From: Zygnema cylindricum
Taxonomy: Eukaryota; Streptophyta; Zygnematophyceae; Zygnematales; Zygnemataceae
Length of the DNA stretch: 10,601 nucleotides
NCBI GenBank assembly: GCA_037447655.1
Contig: JBBHKE010003283.1
Coordinates: forward strand, 234,851-245,451
Direction of reading: 5' to 3'
Positions 1 through 9,000 of this stretch are shown one piece after another. The position numbers were made by a program, and so were the translations under genes. Position 1 is the first letter of the stretch; each line of letters starts with the position of its first letter. The notes below the pieces were generated by a model. The model saw only the letters and a list, made by a program, of their open reading frames with translations, ran no database searches and was not told the origin of the DNA.

Positions 1-340
1 TGGCTGGAGTTGGGAGGAAACTTTTGATATCTATCAGCTTTCCATCTTACAGTGGAATCATTTGAGCCCTGTAACTGGCAGTGCTGAAATTTGTACAATT
101 TTGTTAAAAAAAATATATTTTTCTGTACTATTATGGTGATTACTGGCCAGTATTGCTGGTAATATCATGTAAAAGTCTTGCGTCTCGGTAATTTTCTTGA
201 ACCCTGCTGGCTTCAGCGAAGGTTTTTGTTTTTTTTCTGTCGACGTTAGTGAGTAATTTTACTTTGTGTGAAAGAAAGGGGAAAGGAATGAGTGTTGACG
301 ACATTTTGACTTGCTTGGGAATTGTCTTTTATTGCGGCAG
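1..340 (+). other. Intron upstream of the first visible HIR exon
   Basis: No coding exon is recognisable here. The first visible HIR exon opens at 341 after an acceptor (attgcggcag at 331-340) and begins with the last two bases of a split Val codon, so coding sequence must exist further 5'. The expected preceding HIR segment (the residues just before VRASVP, usually ending in a YVFD-like motif) is not encoded in 1-340 on the + strand. The stretch is T-rich, as plant introns usually are. It is therefore best read as the 3' part of a long intron whose donor lies before the window. Confidence 0.65.
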
Positions 341-1689
341 TGGTGCGAGCTAGTGTGCCACGACTTCTTTTGGACGATGTATTTGAACAGAAAGACGACA
401 TTGCTCGCAATGTGGCGGCAGAGCTTGGAAAGGTGAGTGAATTCGGAATTGGTTGCAAATGAACTTTCTTAACAAACCTTGCGTCATACTGTAACCAAAT
501 AATAATATCCTGTGTATTTGTCAAAAGATTGATTTTTTGCTTGTTTGGGGGACTGATGTGATGTTGCAGGTGATGAGCACTTACGGTTATAAAATTCAGC
601 AGACTCTCATTGTGGATATTGCACCAGACCACACTGTGCGGAATGCCATGAATGAGATTAATGCCGGTGAGTAAATGTATTCTGACTCCTGTCTGCAACA
701 GTTGTTGCCTTTTCTGTTCAGAATAGGTACATTCTTCTAACGTTAGCACTTGTTGTTGACATAGAAAGCGTGCATACTCTCTTGCATACTCTCTTTTGTA
801 CTCTCTTGCACACTGGTAAATACACCTGTTGGCTTGAAATTATTATGGCTTCCATTAACAGAGGCTTTTCTTCTGAATGTTGACATATAATGGGTAACAG
901 CTCAACGCATGCGGATGGCGGCCCAAGAGAAGGCTGAGGCAGACAAAATTTTGATGGTGAAGCGTGCAGAAGCAGAGGCAGAGTCGAAGTATTTGTCAGG
1001 AGTGGGAGTCGCCCGGCAGCGTCAGGTGAGCTGGAAAGAGGGGGAGGGAGAGGGAGCGGGAGAGGACAGGCTCGGATGTTTTTCTAAATATTGTGGTTTT
1101 CATGTTTTTTGCAGCTGTCTGTTTTTTTTCTTTATTGTTGCATGTGGTGACATTTCTTACACTTGGAGATTGGGCTCCTTTTTTTTTTCTGACTCGGAGG
1201 TTACTGCTGAACTGCAGGCTATTGTGGATGGTCTTCGAGAGAGTGTTCTCGCATTTTCAAACAATGTTGAGGGGACCTCAGCAAAGGAGGTTCTTGACAT
1301 GGTGTTGGTCACACAGTACTTTGATACCATGAAAGTAAGTGAGAAATAATGTGGTTCTTTGCTGAGAATGAGGCTTAGTTAGTGTTTTGTAGGGTTTGCC
1401 GCAAGCATCACAACTAGAATCATTATCTGCTAGTTGTTTTCCTCTTTTAGAAGAAGGTTAGGTTTACCGATGTTTTGGACGGCATGAAAGTCACCGTTTC
1501 TGTGTTGTTAGAATAAACACATTCTTTACTTTTGTCCCTTAACCTCATTCTGTGAGTTTTTGATGACAGGAAATTGGATGTCAAGGGAAAAGCAATACGA
1601 TTTTCCTTCCCCATGGACCAGGACACGTGGCTGATATTGCCTCACAAATTCGCAACGGCCAGTTACAGGCAAATGTCAAATTCGACTGA
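341..1689 (+). CDS. Hypersensitive-induced reaction (HIR) protein, SPFH/band 7 family; 3' five exons
   Basis: Exons are 341-432, 570-666, 901-1025, 1218-1334 and 1570-1689, ending in TGA at 1687-1689. All junctions are GT-AG with phases that join without a break (phase 1 between 666 and 901, phase 0 at the others). They encode the last 182 residues of a protein that is about 285 long in land plants, so roughly 100 N-terminal residues, including the usual acylated N-terminus, are outside the window. Visible HIR hallmarks are [45 protein letters not shown], an Ala/Glu-rich helix ([14 protein letters not shown]), [31 protein letters not shown] and FLPHGPG near the C-terminus. HIR proteins oligomerise on the plasma membrane in sterol-rich microdomains and are linked to resistance-protein signalling and hypersensitive cell death; that role is family knowledge, not visible here. 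No frameshift or internal stop, so the gene looks intact. Introns are 137, 234, 192 and 235 bp. Confidence 0.93.
772..807 (+). repeat. Intronic 12-bp tandem repeat, three units
   Basis: Two identical units GCATACTCTCTT (772-783, 784-795) are followed by a diverged unit TTGTACTCTCTT (796-807). They lie inside the 667-900 intron of the HIR gene and add pyrimidine-rich sequence well before the acceptor at 900. This is probably neutral slippage. Confidence 0.75.
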
Positions 1690-1817
1690 GTCAAGAGCTC
1701 TACTTGATACTTCGAAAATAATTTGTGTGGGGATGCCAATGTCACGAGATGCTATTGTCACTTTAAGGATGGAATACGTTTTTCGTCTAACTCAAAAGCT
1801 GGAATGGATACTGGAAG

Positions 1818-1835
1818 AATAATAATAATAATAAT
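1818..1835 (+). repeat. (AAT)6 microsatellite
   Basis: Six consecutive AAT triplets lie about 130 bp after the HIR stop codon. AATAAT-type sequence can act as a near-upstream polyadenylation element in plants, but a simple-sequence repeat explains it fully. Confidence 0.85.
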
Positions 1836-2038
1836 AGTATGGGATACTATGGCACTAAAGGGAAAATACATTCACCCTTTGCAAGTAAGGTAACGGTTTG
1901 TAAAGGTTAGGAGGGAGGCTGTGAAGAAATGTGACTGGTATAGCTGTACAACCGTAGGTTATAGACTTAGTGGGATATTTAAAAATCGTGATTGACCTAA
2001 GTAGCAAGGGTCTATCAATCTCTGTAATAAGCGTGTAC

Positions 2039-2157
2039 ACATCGGTGATGATGTGGATTGACGGCGTTTTGTATCGTCATTTTACGTTGTTTTGTATCAT
2101 CTCTATCGGCTTATAGACATCGATAATAATGTTGATCGGTGGTGTTTTTTGTATTGT
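2039..2157 (+). repeat. Imperfect direct repeat, two units about 78 bp apart
   Basis: Unit one starts at 2039 (ACATCGGTGATGATGT, then GGATTGACGGCGTTTTGTAT). Unit two starts at 2117 (ACATCGATAATAATGT, then TGATCGGTGGTGTTTTTTGT). The order of matching blocks is conserved over about 40 bp with several substitutions and small indels. This looks like an old local duplication; no coding or regulatory role is visible. Confidence 0.5.
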
Positions 2158-2429
2158 TGTGGATGGGTATACAGGCTGTTGGTGGTTGATTGATGAACAG
2201 CATCAAAGCTGATGTGTCTATTGCATAGTTCAAATGTGAGAAAACAACTGGAAAATTCCATACTCAATGCGTGTTATACCGTACAGTTCACCTATTATGT
2301 ATTTTGCGTTGGAACTGCACAGTTATTCCAATTGTTTTTTATTGAGAACTATGTTTTGTCTGTTGGGCAGTATGTTGTAGGGGTGGATTACCAAGAATCT
2401 ATTCGGTGAATTGAACGCTACATAAAAAA

Positions 2430-2726
2430 ACTTATATCCAACGCCTCTCATTGATTGGCCACACAACACAAATGCACACAAGTGCACACAAATACACTCC
2501 TTGCCAGATTGAATTAAAAAGTGCGTTGGTAAACGATATGAGTCTAGGGGCACAAAAGGGGTACATGGCCAAAACTGAAATACTAGCAGAGCCAAAAAAA
2601 CAAAGAAAAAGCATCGTGAACACATGAAAACGGAGCGTAAAACAAAGGCAATTAAATGAAATAGAAAAAAACAATATCGAACTTAAACTAACAATACAAG
2701 ACCAGCCTCAGCATAATTAAACGTCT
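2430..2726. other. A-rich flank of the retroelement remnant, possibly its 3' tail
   Basis: This stretch lies just downstream, in minus-strand sense, of the last recognisable retroelement codons. It is A/C-rich on the + strand, with a CACACAA-type run near 2461-2498. It may be decayed 3' untranslated sequence of the element. I see no clear poly(A) tail (poly-T on the + strand) and no target-site duplication, so the element's end is not defined. Short minus-strand frames here are low-complexity and unconvincing. Confidence 0.4.
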
Positions 2727-4110
2727 ATGAAAAGCAACCTCGTAAGCCCCCCAAGGTCGAGGGAGCACGTTGAGGAAGTTCTGGATAACGCCGAGGATCC
2801 ATAACTGCGATAGATGATCGAAGGAGGGTAGAAGCTTGCACTCGTTGGAAAGCCACAAATAAACATTATTTGTAAAATCAAGTAAGGACCGAAGCAGGAG
2901 GGCTCCCAAATCCCTGTTGCTTGAATGAGCACCATCCAAAAGTACGGAGAAACTCGTCCAACGCAACACCCTAACAACCAAAGATCTCGGCTACTATTGG
3001 AGTAAAGTCATCCATAGGGTCTCGGTGTACATAATCACACTCTTTCGTCAACCATTGTGGGCGAAGTAGGGTTTGCCAAAACAACTACTTCGTCAAAACA
3101 ATTTCACCAAAGATGCGATGGGCACCATCGAGCAAATCAATATCGATCCGGCGCGAAGGAGTAACATGAGAATCCTCGCGACGCAAACAAAGTCCCCCTC
3201 GAAAGCGGTAGTCGCAATGGGGTCGCGAATTGTGTCATGCGCGTGGATCAATTTTCCCCCATGGGAGCAACGAAGCAAATGGATGTCGTTGGGCTCAAGG
3301 ACACAACTACACGAGCAAACTAGAGAGCCAAGTAAAAGAGGATAAAGGAGGCCAATACGAAACCGGAGGGCGGTGGTGAATTGAGTAAGAGTGAACTGTA
3401 GAGTGGATAAAAGAAGTGTGGCGGATAGCCAAGCTCCAAAAACAGGTCCACCAGAAGAGAAAAGACGGACACGCGAAGAATCAAAGGTAAGCGCTAATGG
3501 CGACGACAACCTGGTCGAAAATTGATTCCTAGACACACGCAATAAAGGTGGAAAGAACCGACATATCCACTAAGGCAGGAGGAGGAAGAGAACTTGTCGC
3601 GTCTAATAGGCTGGAAGGGGAACACACCGTCCGAAACCCAAGGGACCGAGGGTGGGCCGAAAGCCTTGACTCGCGATCAAATGCCCTCATCACCTAATTG
3701 AGTGTGAAGGACATCCATGAGGCGGTCATCAAAGGCAGAACGAGAGGAGACAAACGTTGTGGTGGGAGGAGAACTAGGAGTAAGGTAAGAGAGGCGGTGA
3801 AGGAAACACCTAATCAAGAGAGCAAAAACCACTCGAGGATCGGGAAAGTTAGGAAGGTCGCCCATGTGGGATAAATTTGTCTAAAGAGCAACATCAAAAA
3901 ATTGGGTCACAAAAGTATTCGAACCAAGCGCGCAACCCAACACACACAAATGCTATCAAAGGGAGGAGGAGTTTGAAAACCAAAAAGGGGAGTAAAGGAA
4001 AGTGGAATATCTTGAGGGAAACAAATAACACACTTCGAGGGTTGAACAGAAAAGTTGAGTTCGGCCAAACAACCCCTAAAAAAAATATATGCCGGCACTT
4101 AAATAATACA
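2727..4110 (-). mobile_element. Decayed non-LTR-type retroelement: RT C-terminus, CCHC knuckle and nuclease-like domain
   Basis: Minus-strand reading gives a colinear but broken coding sequence in shifting frames. In order there is an RT thumb-side motif ELNFSVQPSKC (about 4030-4063), then a block with FPDPRVVFALLIRC and AFDDRLMDVL (3677-3874) ended by an in-frame TGA. After a frameshift near 3545 comes GGPVFGAWLSATLLLSTLQF, followed by C-S-C-x7-H-x3-C (about 3267-3311, within HLLRCSHGG), which resembles the CCHC knuckle before restriction-like endonuclease domains. A second frameshift near 3180 leads to SRRIDIDLLDGAHRIFGEIV and then DPMDDFTPIVAEIFGC, with several stops down to about 2727. 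The N-terminal part of the RT, including any YxDD palm motif, is not seen, so the copy is 5'-truncated as well as mutated. The arrangement suggests a retroelement with a C-terminal nuclease. Assignment to the R2-like or another clade is not possible by eye. Confidence 0.72.
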
Positions 4111-4492
4111 TATGTATGTAAAAAAAGTTTGTTCCAAATGTCGTTGAGAAGTAGAGCACCTAAAAAAATGTACAAACGCACAAATGGAAAAAGAAAAATA
4201 TACACAAAAAAAAAACAAATGAAAACAAAGAATAAACAAAGAATAACAGTAAGTTTACTAGACTAAGAAGCAGAAAACAGATCACGAAAAAACAACAACA
4301 ATAAAAATAAACTCTTTTAGGCACATCAATTTCGCAACTTCAAAACTAAATGATAAAATAAGTGCAAAATCACAATTTTTTTTTAAAGACCTTCCAACTT
4401 GTTATCTGAAAAACGAGAGCGAATTTACACAAATGTACTAACTAACATAAACTTCTAGAAAAGAAAGAAAAATACAAAAAGAAAAAATAAGG
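4111..4492. other. A-rich low-complexity stretch, no gene seen
   Basis: The + strand is strongly A-rich with many A runs. A plus-strand open frame spans 3877-4266, but it is Lys/Asn/Thr-rich simply because of base composition, and its 5' half is antisense to the retroelement remnant. On the minus strand the sequence is T-rich with no recognisable RT motif, so the retroelement was probably truncated near 4100 or has decayed beyond recognition. Confidence 0.5.
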
Positions 4493-4644
4493 GAACCAAA
4501 AAAAAACAAAAAAAATGAACTAAAGTTACAACCACCAAACTCGACTAGTTTCCTCTTTTTGCAGCATTGAACCAAAAAAAAACAAAAAAAATGAACTAAA
4601 GTTACAACCACCAAACTCGACTAGTTTCCTCTTTTTGCAGCATT
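4493..4644 (+). repeat. Perfect 76-bp tandem duplication
   Basis: Positions 4493-4568 and 4569-4644 are identical base for base, including both A runs (A9 and A8). Each unit starts GAACC followed by the A runs and ends TTCCTCTTTTTGCAGCATT. The lack of any difference in otherwise decayed DNA implies a very recent event, or an assembly duplication. The unit end resembles a pyrimidine tract plus CAG, as in a 3' splice site, but no exon is recognisable next to it. Confidence 0.95.
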
Positions 4645-4690
4645 CCACATTTCCCTCTTTTCATTCAGCTCGTGGTTTCGAGTTTCTTCC

Positions 4691-4750
4691 CTTTTCCATA
4701 ATCTTCTTTCCTCTTCCGTAATCTTCTTCACTTTTCCATTATCTTCTTTC
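4691..4750 (+). repeat. 20-bp pyrimidine-rich tandem repeat, three units
   Basis: The units are CTTTTCCATAATCTTCTTTC (4691-4710), CTCTTCCGTAATCTTCTTCA (4711-4730) and CTTTTCCATTATCTTCTTTC (4731-4750). A partial unit (TTTCCTTTTCCC) follows. This is a small minisatellite in intergenic DNA; no spacer structure and no coding role is seen. Confidence 0.85.
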
Positions 4751-6011
4751 TTTCCTTTTCCCTATTCATAAAATACACCAATTGTCAAAAAAAACCTACG
4801 ACTTGATGTTAATCAATGCCATTAGGCAAGATCTTCACGCAATTTTTCCTTTGTTGTGATATGCGACAAATTTGATTCTCTCTTTCTCTGTACAAGTGTA
4901 AAACAACTATTTTTTACATACAAAACAAAAGGTCCTTTGTGAACTGATTGGGTAAGAGATGAAACGAGTTTACCATCACCTCTCACAACTTTGACAACAA
5001 TGTTCTCGAATCCCACATAAATTTATTCGTGTTCTCCACCAATACAAGCTTTTAGCCTGAGTTCATGGGCAAGACAAATCAAGAGTCAGGTTGAGGTACA
5101 GCAGACAACTCAAGATCACTTAAGAGAATATATAGGACGAGAAGACCGGTAGTGACAGGCAAAATTTGTTTGTTACAACCAATGATGAGCATCGTTGTAT
5201 GGCTGTCCGATACATTTCATGTGCTATCCTTACAAAACGTATCGTGGCCCATCGCACCTTTTGTGATATATAGTGTGGTGCATCGAAGTATATTGCGATA
5301 TTTTCGCTTTGTAAGTTACACATTTTGGTGCAAAGGACAGTACACGTTACTTTACACTGACACATGATGATGTCCCGTACTGACAACAGAGGAACAATAA
5401 ATGTCATCATGTTTTTTTGGTGTCTTGTCTAATTTGAAAGTTATTGTACCATAACTTGTAATCCACTGACAAAACATGTTTTGTTTACCATTTACCCACT
5501 TTGCAGCATTCACATGGCCAGAAAAGATGAACTAATTTTTGTTATATCAAAAGAATATTGCCATATGGCGATGCCATACATTTTAAGCAACATTATCGAA
5601 TTTTGCAGACCCATTTGGTCCCCGGTATCAAAAATCGCGAAGGGCCCGCGATTTACAACCCCAAAAATACACACAAAGCTGCATAAGTGAAAGTTGCATG
5701 TGAAATTCAATTAACAATAATATTAACAAAAAAACGAACTTCTCGAATTCATGGGTTGCTACATAATCTCAGATTGGGGGACACTCAAACTAAAGAGCTC
5801 CAACCATAGTCTCCACTTTCTAAGTTAAAACTTCTTTAAAGATCAACTGACCAATTTCCCACTCAAGCTAAACTTTTGAGGTAATGCTACTGTTGTCTCA
5901 TTATAGTCAGTCATAATGACACCCAGTTCGACTCCTATCATCATGCATAGTCTTTTGTGGAGAAGACCAAAAAAAAAAAGGAGAATGGAGACTCCTTACC
6001 ATAAAAACTCA
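4751..6011. other. Intergenic DNA and 3' flank of the nuclear-envelope gene, no confident gene
   Basis: The part from 6011 down to an unknown point is 3'UTR of the minus-strand gene; I find no exact AATAAA on the minus strand between 5700 and 6011. Open frames of 64-96 codons occur (4822-5016 minus, 5120-5410 minus, 5152-5367 plus, 5481-5690 plus, 5510-5710 minus). None shows a recognisable domain, and those on opposite strands overlap, so I do not annotate them. The 5160-5330 part is richer in CG-containing words (GTATCG, GCATCG, GCGAT) than its surroundings and could be an old inserted fragment. Confidence 0.45.
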
Positions 6012-9000
6012 TTAATCCACTGGTTGAGATGTCGAAGCTCCAGCCACACCTTCATGACTGACGCGCCGATGAATCAGCTGCACATTTTTTTTGTCATCTT
6101 CTTCCTTTTTTTCCGGAAATGAAACACTTTCACCTTCTTCTTTTTTTTCCGAAAGTGGGACAAAACCATCAGCTGCACATCCAGACAAAAAAAAAACACA
6201 TGGGAAAGGTGTAAGCAGCTTCACCATACGAGTGCTCATAATTTATCCTATTGTACAAAAAAAAAGAATCAAAGCTGTATTGGGTATCGTTTTAAAAAGA
6301 TCAAAATGATTTTTGTGAATGTTTTTAAAAGGTTGCCGCAACTCACCATTCCATTGCCAGACGATCCTTTCAACGGCCCTTACTTTTCTAGGATACACAG
6401 AAATACGAGAGTCTTTCTTCACAAGCTCCTCGACACGTTCCCAAACTCCAAATTTTGGCCGACGTTCTCCCACACTTAAAAAGGTATCTCTAAAGTGAAG
6501 AGCCACTACCCAAGAAGTACTCAGAATAGCTCGTTTTCGAAGTTCCTCACAAATCTGCATTAAAACCAGACAAAAATGTCATCACACTTGACCAATTACA
6601 TAGTATATGTAGGTACATTGAATAGAATAAAATTCAAGTATTTCTTCAAGTTTAAATTTGCACATCCTGTTGCAAGCCTTTCAGGCTAAAATCTCAGCAT
6701 TTTCCCCACCCAAAATCAGGCTTAATTGTTCATAACAAGGGCTAGAAAAAAAGGTCCAACAAAAAATATCCTTGAAACTTACCTGGCCATAAACTTCTTC
6801 TGCCTGTCGATGAATCCTCCTGCCCTCGAAGACTCTCAAGGTAATAAAAGTCGAGATTGCAGATAGGAATAGAAAAAGGAGTAAAATTCGTAAATTGTTG
6901 CGGACCAAAAATTGAACGTGACAGCCGTAAGACATGTATCTCTTGACAGTATGATCAGCACACCGAAATTCAGTCGTAATTGAACCATCTTCCCTGCGTC
7001 GTTCCCTAGCATTGAGAAACCTAGGGAAGGACCGACCAATGGCCATGTCCACAATCATTCGATATTGATCACTCCGACTGAGACCCGCCAACTGTGTTGA
7101 CTCTTCATTTAAGTTTTCATCCGAACCACGAACAACTTGTTCCTCACCTAAACCTTTTCCCGACAGCGCACGATGAATCTCTTCTTTGGTCACCCATTCT
7201 GTAGAATTCAGTTTCGCACAAATTACTTGACCTCGTTTATTGCATACGATGTCAACAATCGTTTCTGTAAGTTGAGCCACTTGTCTTTGCAATTGACCGT
7301 CACGAATACACTGACCGAAAGATTTCCGAAAGCCGTACATACAACTGAAGTCTTTCCCATTACAAATTGCATTGGCGGGACAGGGAGCACATTGGCTCAC
7401 GAAGTTGAACCGATTCTCCAAAATGCTTGCCAGATTATTGCCTCTATTCTCTTGGACATCTTTCAAAGAGAAGGTGTTATGACAATAAGGCCTCGTTGTC
7501 AAAATCGCTAAGTTTGAAAAGGCGTATTTTGAAACCATAAACGCAAAGAAGAACAAAACCACCGTGGGCACATATGAAAGAATGGACATTCCCACCTTCT
7601 TGAAATTTTTCCATGAAATATTGTCGGCTATATTACATAAAAGATTGTCTCTTATAACAGGCTCCTGCCCTAATGACACAATTGGAGAAGAGTTATTCTT
7701 TTCGGACTCCCGCTGACCTTCTTCCCTCTTCAAAGATGAAAATGGTCGATTAGTTTCCTCCAGAGCCCCTTGTTGACATTCTTCCTTCCATGAAGATAAA
7801 GTTGGTGAACTTATTTCTTTTGACTCTGGTTGACCTTTTCCTTTATTTGACGATAAAGATTGTGAACCAGTTGCCTCGGACTTTTGTTGACCCTTGTCCT
7901 TCAAAAAAGTCGAAGATGAAGGCAATCGATGGGAGGATTCCCTTTCTGACTTAGAAAAACTGTGAATATTTTGAATCGGAGAAATGTTTTCCCATTTTTT
8001 CAAGTCCTTCTGTTCACTTTTTCTTTCCTCAGACGCCTTGCATTCGACACTATTATTGACCAGTAATGGCCTTTTTGAGGAAGAAAAATCTTTTACACTT
8101 TGCCTATTTGTAAAACTAAAAGGTGATGAAGGTGGTCGAGATTCCTCTTTGGAAGAAGGTTTGTGAAACAAAGGGGGCTGTGAAGGAGACATAGGGGAGG
8201 AGGGAGGGACAGATGAGGAGGGAGGGATGTGATGCCAACCAGAAGTTTTTAGCTCCACATTAGAAGAGGGAGAAGGAGAGGGAGTGGTGGAGACCGGAGG
8301 GATACGAGAGGTCCAAGAGGTAGGAGGAGAAGTAAAGACATCATGAAAATCTTGTGCATTTTTGGGTTTTCCTGAAAACGAGAAACTTTCTACAAAATGA
8401 CTATTATATTTGAATGGTAGAGAAGATGGTTGAGATTCCCCTGTAGAAGGTTTGTGAAACAAAGGGGTAGAAGGAGAGGGTTGTGAAGGAAACATAGGGG
8501 AGGAGGGAGGGACAGGTGAGGAGGCAGGGATATGTTGCCAGCCAGAAGTTTTCAGCTCCAAGTTAGAAGAGTGAGAAGGGGGAAAGGTAGGAAGGGTGGA
8601 AGAAGAAACAGGTGGAGGAGTGTGGGTAAAGGGAGAGGCAGAGAGGGAGGTAGAGGCAAGAGAGATGTGAGATTTACTACGAGAAGTCCGAGTCTTTTTA
8701 CAATGGTCTGATTCCATGGCTTCCTGAGATTTCCTTTTTGTTCCCTTTGTTCCTAAAAAGGATGAAACCCTAGAGCGTTTTAGGTTTTCCGAGGCATAAC
8801 CTGTCGTATTATTTTCCATACGAGAGGAGACTGGAGAAGGAGAGAGAGAAGAAGGGAGACAGGAGTCTGCGGCTGATGGTTTTATAAAACGCAAGGCAAG
8901 TTCGACGAGCGATAGATGACGGTTGTCACCGTCGTCTAATTTGACGCCCATGCGATGCAAAAAACACTTCAGTTCGAACTCGCTCATTTTCCGTACATCC

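Larger units (their letters stand above)
1690..2429 (+). other. 3' untranslated/flanking region of the HIR gene, then intergenic DNA
   Basis: Just after the HIR stop, 1690-1817 is probably 3'UTR; the AT-rich AAT run at 1818-1835 is a plausible far-upstream polyadenylation region, since plant signals are loose. Short open frames here (for example 1855-2040 minus and 2212-2409 plus) have no recognisable motif or domain and are taken as chance. The stretch also holds the imperfect repeat pair at 2039-2157. I see no gene. Confidence 0.55.

Noticed and set aside
246-749. 167-codon minus-strand open frame over the first HIR exons
   Set aside because: It is antisense to two exons and an intron of a gene with clear protein motifs and splice sites, and shows no domain of its own.
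1101-1117. Alternative acceptor TTTTTTGCAG ending at 1114 in the third HIR intron
   Set aside because: It has a good pyrimidine tract, but phase-0 entry here soon meets a TGA. The acceptor at 1217 keeps the family sequence.
909-1349. Unspliced reading of 909-1349 as one 146-residue protein
   Set aside because: It runs through the 1026-1217 intron, giving a Phe/Cys-rich nonsense stretch. Splicing at GTGAGC (1026) and CAG (1217) restores the HIR motif [15 protein letters not shown].
1574-1822. 82-codon plus-strand frame over the last HIR exon
   Set aside because: It is a different frame from the HIR frame that ends in TGA at 1687-1689 and has no recognisable motif.
3910-3922. GGTTCGAATAC-like T-loop motif of a tRNA on the minus strand
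   Set aside because: No matching acceptor stem, D-arm or anticodon arm can be placed around it; it lies inside the retroelement remnant.
3877-4266. 129-codon plus-strand Lys/Asn-rich open frame
   Set aside because: It is explained by A-rich composition, and part of it is antisense to the RT motif PSKC region on the minus strand.
4691-4750. Regular 20-bp repeats as a possible CRISPR-like array
   Set aside because: The units are directly adjacent with no spacers, pyrimidine-rich and imperfect, and the genome is eukaryotic; it is a minisatellite.
6836-7054. 72-codon minus-strand frame, and plus-strand frames at 7173-7511 and 7984-8166
   Set aside because: They overlap the long nuclear-envelope exon in other frames; that exon's frame is open for 745 codons with coherent domains.
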